Shown piece by piece: positions 28,001-35,219 of a stretch of DNA of 64,000 nucleotides (position 1 is its first letter; each line of letters starts with the position of its first letter). Both the position numbers and the translations under genes were made by a program. The notes below the pieces were generated by a model. It had not been told where the DNA came from, did not search any database, and saw only the letters and a program-made list of their open reading frames with translations. Source of the DNA: Paludibacteraceae bacterium (lineage in GTDB: Bacteria > Bacteroidota > Bacteroidia > Bacteroidales > Paludibacteraceae); contig JAGALP010000003.1 of assembly GCA_017625155.1 (NCBI GenBank), positions 186,001 through 250,000 of the forward strand. Direction: 5' to 3'.

Positions 28001-28778
28001 AGGTATCTCTATCTACAAAGAGGGTGCTGAGTCTAAACTCATTGTTTACAACGAGGACTTCGGTTCTTCACTCGGTAATATCTTGATTTATAACATCGGC
28101 CAAGAGGACGGTTCTATCGTTAAGTCTTGGGATGCTGCTCCATCTGAGGTATATGGCAAGGGTTCTAACCTCGCTGGTTTGGTGAACAAGAACGGTCAAC
28201 CTATCCTCACCGACTACGGATTCTTCGTTTCTACTCTCCGTTATGCAGGTGGTAACAATAGCTACGCTACTTCTTGCCGCTACTACAACTTTGCTCAAGA
28301 GTGCGAGTTCTCTACTCACTACGACGAGTTTGTAGGTTATGTGAACGGTAGCAACGACGGTGCTTTGGCGCTCAGCAACGACCAAAAGTATCTCGTATTG
28401 CCAGACGATAACAACCAATTCATAGTATTTGAGTGCGCATGGGATTCTCTGGGTAAACTCAGCGTGAAGTACGTAGAGTCCTTCGTTCACAACCTTGGCC
28501 CTGTTTACCAATTGAGCTTCGACTACGCAGGTAACTTGATCGCTTCTGCAGCAGGTCACGTAGCTCGCTACACCATGCCAACAGCAGATAACACCATCGT
28601 TATCCCAGCTAAGACTGCTCTTGCAGATGCTCCTGATTACGATCCTACAGCTGTAGAGAATGTGAAACCTGCTACACTCAACCTCAATGCGCCAATGTAC
28701 GACGTACTTGGTCGTCAAGTGGATAAGACATACCGCGGTATTGTTATCCAAAACGGACAAGCATATCTCGTACGTTGA
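25050..28778 (+). CDS. Secreted N-acetylmuramoyl-L-alanine amidase with propeller modules and sorting tail
   Basis: The 1242-residue protein starts with a signal peptide (MKKTLLIMAACVVSIAMFA). The ATG at 25035 is possible but would put extra residues before the signal. The amidase_3 domain has zinc ligands His33 (NPGHGSWGPN), Glu64 (FYETNTN) and His145 (SVHSNA), and catalytic Glu250 (LVEGYFH). Next come a carboxypeptidase-regulatory-like domain (about 285-395), module B (about 430-775, perhaps the DUF4623 type) and module A (about 775-1195), a beta-propeller-like region. The end PMYDVLGRQV...GIVIQNGQAYLVR looks like a short T9SS-type tail. Modules A and B recur in swapped order in the next gene. 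Confidence 0.85.
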   Translation: MKKTLLIMAACVVSIAMFATDLTGKRIYINPGHGSWGPNDRPNATIPYPNLASTGMPDTCGFYETNTNLWKCLELRDRLEAAGAFVMMSHTQGGPWPYEKVDGEYPDYTYEHYKSLPDYEKYNRPLLDIADEAEANNMDYFISVHSNAATDGNTVNYLSYFYRGNTDGTHVVPGAIDMCKASWYQAFECRSMDGLEPNNYDTRDPETSKHILADIDFYGSSYDATLPSSGKTYTGYLGVLHHGVPGFLVEGYFHTYQPARHRALNPDYCKQEGIRYYRGIVDYFKAEPETKGYILGTVKDEHNAFTHELYKYAPNTNDQYAPLNGAVVTLSTEAGEVVATYQVDSCYNGLFYFPDLEPGTYKLDAVADGYKPLHRKYQTVVVEANATSYPFLFLEDTAYVDLSGIYVDYPDPVQPDYAALPEQFNMKQNDPKDNTAKIKGTIKRTIQHADSVFYLTHEEDGTAHIYVLNNTTGKLDTISTVGIVPVDTTNPGDFLALSDIAITCDNKLVGINYIRCNYQDDAVESGYKRGTTRVYIWEDFFADPVIWFTSQFSSNSFKSDQGYTMAVYGMSSNCTILTTGVHRYGNGARFTTYNVVNDMLASETYFGYQLGSGLSDATTDETAVFDEAVDGADFRLTLSPRGEKKDFIMDAEKMAPVEFKTAGPNEDPVVIGEFPAELIGVKFQGASYFKYAGRDMMVTPFQNEEGFVAGLKLFDITEGLDKAVEVKLDYGFFEPYGAPTQHASAGAYVDGAVLNLYLYVDGLVWSFSTVGVQQPVVARVSAHSLKVSKTDTDYIFSFVANQDADAAIVFYNEGAEVGNHAVVAAKGINKVTVPMADIPAEATNWGVTLTGAPVPGMGLVADHADSTMVKPYAIVNSHPLTDQFGQLYVMEGSGDNKGVSIYDIDMNKLNTTPYVSTDAAWNAPKRLAVASDGTLFIAEYSDDHSGVYVMDPAQPENITQFFTGTRDGNGVISNGGVNVGASTAGISIYKEGAESKLIVYNEDFGSSLGNILIYNIGQEDGSIVKSWDAAPSEVYGKGSNLAGLVNKNGQPILTDYGFFVSTLRYAGGNNSYATSCRYYNFAQECEFSTHYDEFVGYVNGSNDGALALSNDQKYLVLPDDNNQFIVFECAWDSLGKLSVKYVESFVHNLGPVYQLSFDYAGNLIASAAGHVARYTMPTADNTIVIPAKTALADAPDYDPTAVENVKPATLNLNAPMYDVLGRQVDKTYRGIVIQNGQAYLVR

Positions 28779-28813
28779 TACTAAATGAGCAAATAGCTCA
28801 TAGGTTTATAATT

Positions 28814-28848
28814 ACAAGGAACGAGTCATCCTCGTTCCTTGTTTTTTT
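28814..28848 (+). terminator. Rho-independent terminator after the amidase gene
   Basis: The hairpin acaaggaacgag-tcatc-ctcgttccttgt is followed by seven T. Confidence 0.9.
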
Positions 28849-28868
28849 AGGTTGTTTCCTTGTTAGTT

Positions 28869-28912
28869 ACGTAGGATATACGTAACATATACGTAACATA
28901 TACGTAGGATAA
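28869..28912. repeat. 11-nt array, 4 units
   Basis: Units acgtaggatat, acgtaacatat, acgtaacatat and acgtaggataa are contiguous. Confidence 0.85.
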
Positions 28913-28937
28913 CGCTGTTAATAAGCAAGGAACACCG

Positions 28938-29015
28938 CATCTCCCATAGCGCAGCGTCCATTATCCAATAGGCGTGATGCGCGCCGTCCAATAGCCCAAC
29001 GAGCGTCCATTCCCC
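28938..29015. repeat. tccatta-family micro-repeats
   Basis: Units such as tccatta and tccaata lie here between genes; the same family is inserted in recJ (370-489). This and the 11-nt array are all that is seen in the 28849-29052 gap. Confidence 0.6.
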
Positions 29016-29052
29016 CAAAAATGCACCTCCTTACTCATTTTTTTTCGAAAAC

Positions 29053-29085
29053 GTTTGCAGGTTTCAAAAAAAAGTTGTACCATTG
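29053..29085 (+). promoter_or_regulatory. Promoter of the 986-residue secreted protein
   Basis: TTTG (29053-29056) and TACCATTG (29078-29085) are 21 nt apart. The -7 box departs from the consensus by one base. Confidence 0.6.
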
Positions 29086-29151
29086 TCGCCGTGTTATGTA
29101 GATAACAAACTGATAACAAACAATAATTATTAACTTTAAATCTTTATTCTT

Positions 29152-32112
29152 ATGAAGAAATTAACTCTTTTTGCCATCGCATTTTTGGCAAGCGTGGTTT
29201 CTTTCGCTGCGCAACCTAAGCGAATTTATGCGCATGGACTTTCTGTTACGTTAGCAGAAAATGTGTACACATTCTCGTTCAATGCAAACGAAACTCCAAC
29301 TGCGGGTAAATTGGTGTTTTATGATGCAACATCAGCTGAAAAGGTAGGTGAGGTTACACTAGAAAATTTAGTAGAAGGTAAGAACGAAGTTGCTGTAGCT
29401 GCTTATTCGTTACCAGGTGAAGATGGTCAACAACTTAATTGGTCGGTAGAACTATCGGCTGCTGCGGTGACTGCGTATGAAAAAGTTTTTGCAGATGCTT
29501 CGCATAGATATCGTCGTGGTTATTCTAATGTAGATGTAAGTCCCGAGTCTGATTATTTTGGTTCTGTGTATGTGGCAGACCGTACATCTACAAAATCATT
29601 AAGCAAATTCTATGTATATAGTCCTTCCTATGTAATATCTAATGAGGCAGGACATGATTTAGGTGCTAATACTTGGGCATTTGGTCGTTTTACTATTGCT
29701 CCTGACGGAACTGTTTGGCTTACAGATTATTCAGATGGTCACTCTGGTTTGTTCTTGGTTAATCCTGCTGATTTGACAAAAACCACCCAATTCTTTGAAG
29801 GCACAAGAGCTTCAAGCGGTTTAATTAAGAATGGAGATGTCGAAGTAGGATCTTCTTTGTCTTGTGCTTCTTTATATGGAAAAGGTGCAGACACGAAATT
29901 AGTGACCGTTGCAGAGGATTATGCTGGAACTTCCTTCCCTGTAGCGGTGTATAATGTAGGGCAATCAGATGGAACATTAGCAACAAAATGGACCACTGCC
30001 CCTGATGTTCTTTTTAATACACTGGGTAATGCAGCTCAAATTTTCGACATCAAGGCATGTGAGAAAGGTGTTTGGGTAGCAACAAATAGAGGCACTGGTT
30101 CAAACAATTCTGGTGCTACTTCTTTGCGCTTTTACACATGGGATGGAACATGTACTTGGTCGTCTCACGAACACACCGATTTAATAAATGGTAGTTTAGG
30201 TGGAAGTCTTGCGATTACTCCTGATGAGAAACAAATCATAATGAAAATACATGATAACACCATTGCTGTTTTTGATGTAACTTGGAGTGAAAATACACCT
30301 ACTTTAACGTTGCATGCTAGTTTTGATTCTGGATACGCTGCAGTATCTGCGATCAATTTGGACTATGCGGGAAATATCGTAACTATTGCAGGAACTGCAT
30401 TTAGTGGAACCGATACCCAACGAATGAGTTTAGTTGTTTATTCTAATCCTACCAACAATAATACTTGTGAAGTACCAGCTAAAAAGTCTTCTGTAGTGAC
30501 CAAAGTGGCAGCATCAGCAACTTTGTACACCGTAGTAACTAATGTAAATGATGTTGTTATGGGAGTGGTAACGGGTAATGCTGGTACATATGAAGAAGGT
30601 GCCACTGCAACTCTTACTGCGGAGCCTACAACAGGTTATCAGTTTGTAAATTGGACAGTTGGTGAGGATACATACACTGCAAACCCATTGGAGATTGTTG
30701 TTAATAGCAATCTAACAATTACTGCCAACTTCAAGGCCATCTCTTATACCATTACTGCAAATGTAAATAAAGAGCAATATGGCAATGTGACTGGTGGTGG
30801 TGCATATGATTATAATACTACTGCTACCTTAACCGCAACTGCTAATGATGGTTATGAATTCGTTAACTGGAGTAATGGTTCTACCGATAATCCTTTGGCA
30901 TATACGGTTACTAAAGATGAAACTATTACCGCAAACTTCCGTCAAGTTTTGGCATCTTCTATCACATTGAATGCACTTCCTGTACAAGACTATAGTGCAA
31001 CCATCGTAGGTACTTTGAAACGTGCTCTCCAAAATGGCGAGAACACGGTCGTTCTTACCCACGAAGCAAATGGTACTCCTCACATCTACAACGTAGCACA
31101 TGCTACTAATACTGTTACCGAAATCTCTCAAGAAGGTGTAGTTGCTGTTGATCCTGATAACGCAGGTGACTACCTTGCAATCTCTGACATTGCTCTCACT
31201 GAGGATGGTAAACTTGTGGCTACCAATAAGATTGTTTGTCAATCAGAAGATGGACAAGTTGCTGCTGGTTACAAGCGTGGTGAACTTCGTGCTTACATCT
31301 GGAACGACCTCGCAGGTGCTCCATCTCTTTGGTTCACATCCAAACAATCTTCAAATTGGTATCGTTCTATACAAGGTCATACTATTGCTTATAAGGGTAC
31401 TTCTACCAATGGCACTCTCTTTGCCACGGGTGTTACTGCTAGTGGTGTTAAGTTCCGTTATTCTGTATATAACGTAATTGATGGTGTTCATACCGATCCT
31501 GCTAGCAATAATAGTGACTACTACCATTTCACTAAAGGTTCTGCTCAAACAACAGACGCTTTGGGTGCAAACTATCAATTAGTTGCATCTCCATTGGCAT
31601 CTCCAAATTGGATTCTTGATGGTGAATTGGTAGAGCCATTCGAAATCGTTGATCCATTGACCTATAATACTGAAGTTACTGCTAATCCAACTCTCTCTGT
31701 TAATCTTGGTAAGAAATACAATGGTGCTTCTTGTCTCGCTAACTACAACGAACATCACCTTATGGTCGCTCCTTATGCTAATGGAGAGGGTTATTTGGTT
31801 GGTGTGAAAGTAGTTGATATTGTGGATGGTTTCGCTGCTGCTACTGAACTTACAACCAATACCGATCTAGCAACTGCGGAGAACGCAACTGCCGCTGCTG
31901 CTACTGCAGTCGTAGATGCTGAAGGTAAACTGACTATCCACCTCTTCTCCGATGCTAAGGTTTACACCTTTACTCAGAAAGAGCAAGGACCTGCTACCGC
32001 AGTTGACAACACCACCGTTGCTCCTCAAGTACAAAAGATCGTTCGCGATGGTCAAGTGCTCATTATCCGTGATGGCAAGACCTTCAACATGATGGGTCAA
32101 GAGGTGAAATAA
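29152..32112 (+). CDS. Secreted modular protein, relative of the amidase without the amidase domain
   Basis: The 986-residue protein has a signal peptide (MKKLTLFAIAFLASVVSFA), then module A (about 20-450), two tandem bacterial repeats of about 70 residues (about 455-600; NATATLTAEPTTGYQFVNW and TTATLTATANDGYEFVNW), module B (about 600-940) and a tail KIVRDGQVLIIRDGKTFNMM-GQEVK. Modules A and B match those of the upstream amidase, for example GYKRGELRAYIWND against GYKRGTTRVYIWED, but in the reverse order. No enzyme domain is present. It is probably a T9SS-exported surface protein; its ligand is unknown. Confidence 0.8.
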   Translation: MKKLTLFAIAFLASVVSFAAQPKRIYAHGLSVTLAENVYTFSFNANETPTAGKLVFYDATSAEKVGEVTLENLVEGKNEVAVAAYSLPGEDGQQLNWSVELSAAAVTAYEKVFADASHRYRRGYSNVDVSPESDYFGSVYVADRTSTKSLSKFYVYSPSYVISNEAGHDLGANTWAFGRFTIAPDGTVWLTDYSDGHSGLFLVNPADLTKTTQFFEGTRASSGLIKNGDVEVGSSLSCASLYGKGADTKLVTVAEDYAGTSFPVAVYNVGQSDGTLATKWTTAPDVLFNTLGNAAQIFDIKACEKGVWVATNRGTGSNNSGATSLRFYTWDGTCTWSSHEHTDLINGSLGGSLAITPDEKQIIMKIHDNTIAVFDVTWSENTPTLTLHASFDSGYAAVSAINLDYAGNIVTIAGTAFSGTDTQRMSLVVYSNPTNNNTCEVPAKKSSVVTKVAASATLYTVVTNVNDVVMGVVTGNAGTYEEGATATLTAEPTTGYQFVNWTVGEDTYTANPLEIVVNSNLTITANFKAISYTITANVNKEQYGNVTGGGAYDYNTTATLTATANDGYEFVNWSNGSTDNPLAYTVTKDETITANFRQVLASSITLNALPVQDYSATIVGTLKRALQNGENTVVLTHEANGTPHIYNVAHATNTVTEISQEGVVAVDPDNAGDYLAISDIALTEDGKLVATNKIVCQSEDGQVAAGYKRGELRAYIWNDLAGAPSLWFTSKQSSNWYRSIQGHTIAYKGTSTNGTLFATGVTASGVKFRYSVYNVIDGVHTDPASNNSDYYHFTKGSAQTTDALGANYQLVASPLASPNWILDGELVEPFEIVDPLTYNTEVTANPTLSVNLGKKYNGASCLANYNEHHLMVAPYANGEGYLVGVKVVDIVDGFAAATELTTNTDLATAENATAAAATAVVDAEGKLTIHLFSDAKVYTFTQKEQGPATAVDNTTVAPQVQKIVRDGQVLIIRDGKTFNMMGQEVK

Positions 32113-32134
32113 TCATTTCAAATCCATACATTCA

Positions 32135-32163
32135 AGAGAGTGCCACACGGCACTCTCTTTTTT
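32135..32163 (+). terminator. Rho-independent terminator
   Basis: The hairpin agagagtgcc-acac-ggcactctct is followed by six T. Confidence 0.92.
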
Positions 32164-32308
32164 GTCATTTTGGCAGTTAGGAGCGTATCGGTTCTATCCA
32201 ACTACCTTTTGCATACTTTTTGTACATCTTATTTTAACATTGAAACTTTGAAACAGCCCATAGGGCGTGAAACTTTCCAACGCGGCTATGCCGCAACTCA
32301 GATTGTAT

Positions 32309-33928
32309 ATGAAGACAAAAGACCTTATAGCCAAACGAATGCGTCGCGAAAAAGCGATTAAACGTAAGAATAGAAACCAGCAACAGCTCAAGCACCAAGC
32401 TGCCGTAGAGACACGCGAAGCGGAATATACGCTACCTGCTAGCTTCTCCGACGAGGTGCTCAACGAAGTGAGCAAACTGCCTTCAGAGACTATCCCTCAA
32501 AGCGAACTAATGCGCCGTCGTGATATGCGCGATGTGCTCACCTTTACCATTGATCCAGACGAAGCAAAAGACTTCGACGATGCGCTCTCATTTCAGATAC
32601 TCGACACGGGCAACTACCAGATTGGTATTCATATTGCCGACGTCACGCACTATGTCCATGAGCAGACGGCGTTGGATGATGAGGCATATCAGCGGGGTAC
32701 GAGCATCTATCTGGTAGATAAGGTGATTCCTATGTTGCCCGAACGCTTGAGCAACGAGCTTTGCAGTTTGCGCCCCAATGAAGATAAACTCTGTATGTCG
32801 GTCATTGTAGAGATGAATCAGCAAGCCAAAGTAATTCGCCATAAAATATGCCGAACCGTTATTCGCTCCAACTACCGCTTGACCTATCGTCAAGCGCAAG
32901 AGTTGCTGGAGAATAGTTTACAGTTGAAAGTTGACAGTGGACAGTTGAGAGAGGCATTACAAGTCTTGAATGCCTTGGCTAAAACACTCCGCACCAATCG
33001 TTTCCGACAAGGAGCAATCAATTTCGAAACACCTGAAGTGCATTTCCGTTTGGATGAGAACAACGAACCTGTCGAAATATTCTTCCACAACTCGCTTGAT
33101 ACCAACCATTTGATAGAGGAGTTTATGCTACTTGCCAACCGTATCGTGGCGACTGCGATTGGTAAAAGGTCAAAAGAGGAAATTCAAAAGGCGCAAGAGG
33201 CGAAGCCCTTTGTCTATCGCGTGCATGACAACCCCGACCCAGAGAAGATAGGCAAACTCAGTACCTTCATCAAGCGTTTTGGATTGAACCTTAAAGTGTC
33301 ATCCAATAGCAAGACAACTCACAAACATATCAATGCCCTATTGGATGATTGTCAGGGTATGCCTTGCCAAACTCTGGTAGAGACCCTTGCCATTCGCTCA
33401 ATGGCGAAAGCTGTGTATTCAACGGATAATATTGGGCACTATGGTTTGGCATTCCCCTATTATACGCATTTCACATCCCCTATCCGCCGTTACCCCGACA
33501 TGATGGTACATCGCTTAGTGTCGCGCTATCTGCTGCAATCCAAAGCGAAATGCCGTACCGATAAAGACGAACTGGAGCAGGCATGTGTACATTGTTCGGA
33601 GTGTGAGTTGGCTGCACAAATGGCAGAGCGCGACTCTGTCAAAGAGATGCATGCACGGTGGATTAGTAGCCATATTGACGAGGAGTTTGATGCGATAATC
33701 AGCGGAGTGACGGAGTTTGGATTGTTTGTTCAGTTGGCAGATACGCTCACCGAGGGGCTTGTGCCTATACGCACCATTGAACCGCACGACTATATGCAGT
33801 TTGACGAAGACAACTATTGCTTGATAGCTGCTCGTAGTGGTAATGTATATACACTATCAGATAAGGTACGCGTGCGCGTGACCAAAGTGGATATCGAGCG
33901 CAAACTAATAGACTTTGTCTTAGTATAG
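32309..33928 (+). CDS. rnr: RNase R-family exoribonuclease lacking the N-terminal cold-shock domains
   Basis: The 539-residue form starts at the ATG at 32309 (32267 is an alternative). The RNB catalytic domain has the acidic motif DPDEAKDFDDAL near residues 82-93, HFTSPIRRYPDM later, and a C-terminal S1 domain (FDAIISGVTEFGLFVQL). Typical RNase R proteins are some 200 residues longer, with two cold-shock domains in front; here only a Lys/Arg-rich stretch (IAKRMRREKAIKRKNRNQQQ) precedes the RNB domain. Small hairpin-like repeats (cgcggctatgccgc) lie just upstream. A five-unit heptamer array encodes LLENSLQLKVDSGQLREAL. Confidence 0.88.
   Translation: MKTKDLIAKRMRREKAIKRKNRNQQQLKHQAAVETREAEYTLPASFSDEVLNEVSKLPSETIPQSELMRRRDMRDVLTFTIDPDEAKDFDDALSFQILDTGNYQIGIHIADVTHYVHEQTALDDEAYQRGTSIYLVDKVIPMLPERLSNELCSLRPNEDKLCMSVIVEMNQQAKVIRHKICRTVIRSNYRLTYRQAQELLENSLQLKVDSGQLREALQVLNALAKTLRTNRFRQGAINFETPEVHFRLDENNEPVEIFFHNSLDTNHLIEEFMLLANRIVATAIGKRSKEEIQKAQEAKPFVYRVHDNPDPEKIGKLSTFIKRFGLNLKVSSNSKTTHKHINALLDDCQGMPCQTLVETLAIRSMAKAVYSTDNIGHYGLAFPYYTHFTSPIRRYPDMMVHRLVSRYLLQSKAKCRTDKDELEQACVHCSECELAAQMAERDSVKEMHARWISSHIDEEFDAIISGVTEFGLFVQLADTLTEGLVPIRTIEPHDYMQFDEDNYCLIAARSGNVYTLSDKVRVRVTKVDIERKLIDFVLV
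32915..32949. repeat. Heptamer array, 5 units, inside rnr
   Basis: Units agtttac, agttgaa, agttgac, agtggac and agttgag are in frame within the RNB domain. Confidence 0.88.
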
Positions 33929-33971
33929 TGCGAGCAACTTTGGTGCCTCGTACTACTTTTTCTACTCAAAA

Positions 33972-34003
33972 TTTGCACATACGCAAATTTTGTTGTACCT
34001 TTG
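33972..34003 (+). promoter_or_regulatory. Promoter of the barrel protein gene
   Basis: TTTG of TTTGCACATACGCAAA (33972-33975) and TACCTTTG (33996-34003) are spaced 20 nt apart. Confidence 0.85.
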
Positions 34004-34020
34004 TACCCAAATCGGGTATT

Positions 34021-34773
34021 TTGAAATCAATTAAAACGATATTACTGGCTATGCTCTTGCTGCTTTCGCCTATGCTATGGGCGGAAGTGGTAACTTTGCG
34101 TACAGGACAAAGTATCAAAGGAGAGATTCTCTTGCAAAACGATGAGGTGGTGATTATTCGTGCTAAGAATGGCACTCGCTACCAATATCCTAAGAGTGAG
34201 ATCATAGCCATCAAGCACGACGATGCATCTCAAGACGCAACTACAGATACTGCCTCTGTAGTTAAAGCTACTCGTCCTGTCAATTTACGTTTCCAAGCCC
34301 ATGGAGGTGTAGTGTGTGTACCCACTATGGGAGTGGGCGGACAACTTGGTGCCGACTTTATGGTGGGTTCCTACGCTATTCAGGGAAAGCGTATGTTTGT
34401 TGGGGGTGGAGTAGGCTATCGTGCGAAATGGGTAGGAGGTAAGACTTATTCTTTTATCCCTTTGCAAGCAATAGTGGACATACCACTGACAACCACTCAA
34501 CATGCCCCTATCTTGGGGATGAGTATTGGATATGGTTTCTCTACCAACAAAGCTACGCAAGGTGGTATGTGCGTAGGCGCAAATGTAGGATGGAGTTATT
34601 TGTTCAACAAGCAATGCTGTTTGGCCCTCTCGCTATTGGCAGAATGGCAACAAGCGACTACCGACATGATTGATATGGTCCAAGATCCTTTGACTGGTAT
34701 AGCAACTCAATATACCAATCACAGAGGGTGCAATTTCATTTCCATAGGCATGAAGTTAGCGGTATCCTTTTAA
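34021..34773 (+). CDS. Predicted outer-membrane beta-barrel protein
   Basis: The product has a signal peptide (KSIKTILLAMLLLLSPMLWA), a short SH3-like domain (LRTGQSIKGEILLQNDEVVI), a variable linker and then alternating aromatic/glycine strands of a small barrel ending in IGMKLAVSF. The start is placed at the TTG at 34021 because the promoter lies at 33972-34003, so the longer frame from 33928 cannot be fully transcribed from it; an ATG at 34051 would give a very short signal without basic residues. The function is unknown. A DNA-binding protein gene follows 17 nt downstream. Confidence 0.7.
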   Translation: MKSIKTILLAMLLLLSPMLWAEVVTLRTGQSIKGEILLQNDEVVIIRAKNGTRYQYPKSEIIAIKHDDASQDATTDTASVVKATRPVNLRFQAHGGVVCVPTMGVGGQLGADFMVGSYAIQGKRMFVGGGVGYRAKWVGGKTYSFIPLQAIVDIPLTTTQHAPILGMSIGYGFSTNKATQGGMCVGANVGWSYLFNKQCCLALSLLAEWQQATTDMIDMVQDPLTGIATQYTNHRGCNFISIGMKLAVSF

Positions 34774-34790
34774 TTGTAGCATACGATTCA

Positions 34791-34994
34791 ATGAAAGCAA
34801 TCAAGAAATATCATACTAAACCAGCGCCTCGCAAACATCGTGTGAGCATCATGCTCAATGATAGCGAGATGCGTGCGCTGGAGCGCTATTGCGATCAATA
34901 TACGGTGAAGAATCGTTCGCGTTTGATACGTGAAACGCTGATGCGCAATATCCTTAAGCGCTTTGATAAGGACTCTCCTACATTGTTTGATTGA
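34791..34994 (+). CDS. Ribbon-helix-helix DNA-binding protein
   Basis: The 67-residue protein (PRKHRVSIMLNDSEMRALERY, then NRSRLIRETLMRNILKRF) has the strand-helix-helix pattern of RHH regulators and matches a small Bacteroidales family I remember with the same KHRVSIML opening. The start at 34791 gives the conserved N-terminus; the open frame extends upstream but overlaps the barrel gene. Its target is unknown; autoregulation of the preceding promoter is possible. Confidence 0.75.
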   Translation: MKAIKKYHTKPAPRKHRVSIMLNDSEMRALERYCDQYTVKNRSRLIRETLMRNILKRFDKDSPTLFD

Positions 34995-35038
34995 CGCCCA
35001 ACAGACCAATTGCCATCTTACGGGGAAAGTATTGGATA

Positions 35039-35082
35039 GTAACGGAATGGTAACGAGGTGGTAACGATGTGGTTTCGAGAAA
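35039..35082. repeat. 11-nt array, 4 units
   Basis: Units gtaacggaatg, gtaacgaggtg, gtaacgatgtg and gtttcgagaaa. The array and its flanks (cggggaaagta before, gaaagc after) recur at 53785-53839. Confidence 0.85.
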
Positions 35083-35166
35083 GAAAGCAGGAATAAGCGA
35101 ATTTTGAATGATGAGTTTTAGCGGATTGCACGGAACAGCAGAGATGTAGAAAAAATGATTATATAA

Positions 35167-35198
35167 CAAAATCGCCACTCAAACGAGTGGCGATTTTG
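35167..35198. terminator. Bidirectional terminator between RHH gene and secDF
   Basis: The hairpin aaaatcgccactc-aaac-gagtggcgatttt has A and T tracts on both sides and serves convergent genes. Confidence 0.9.
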
Positions 35199-35219
35199 AT
35201 TACTATTGCATTGCAATGA

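Noticed and set aside
33928-34020. Longer form of the barrel protein starting at the GTG at 33928
   Set aside because: The promoter at 33972-34003 lies inside this extension, and the signal peptide begins at 34021.
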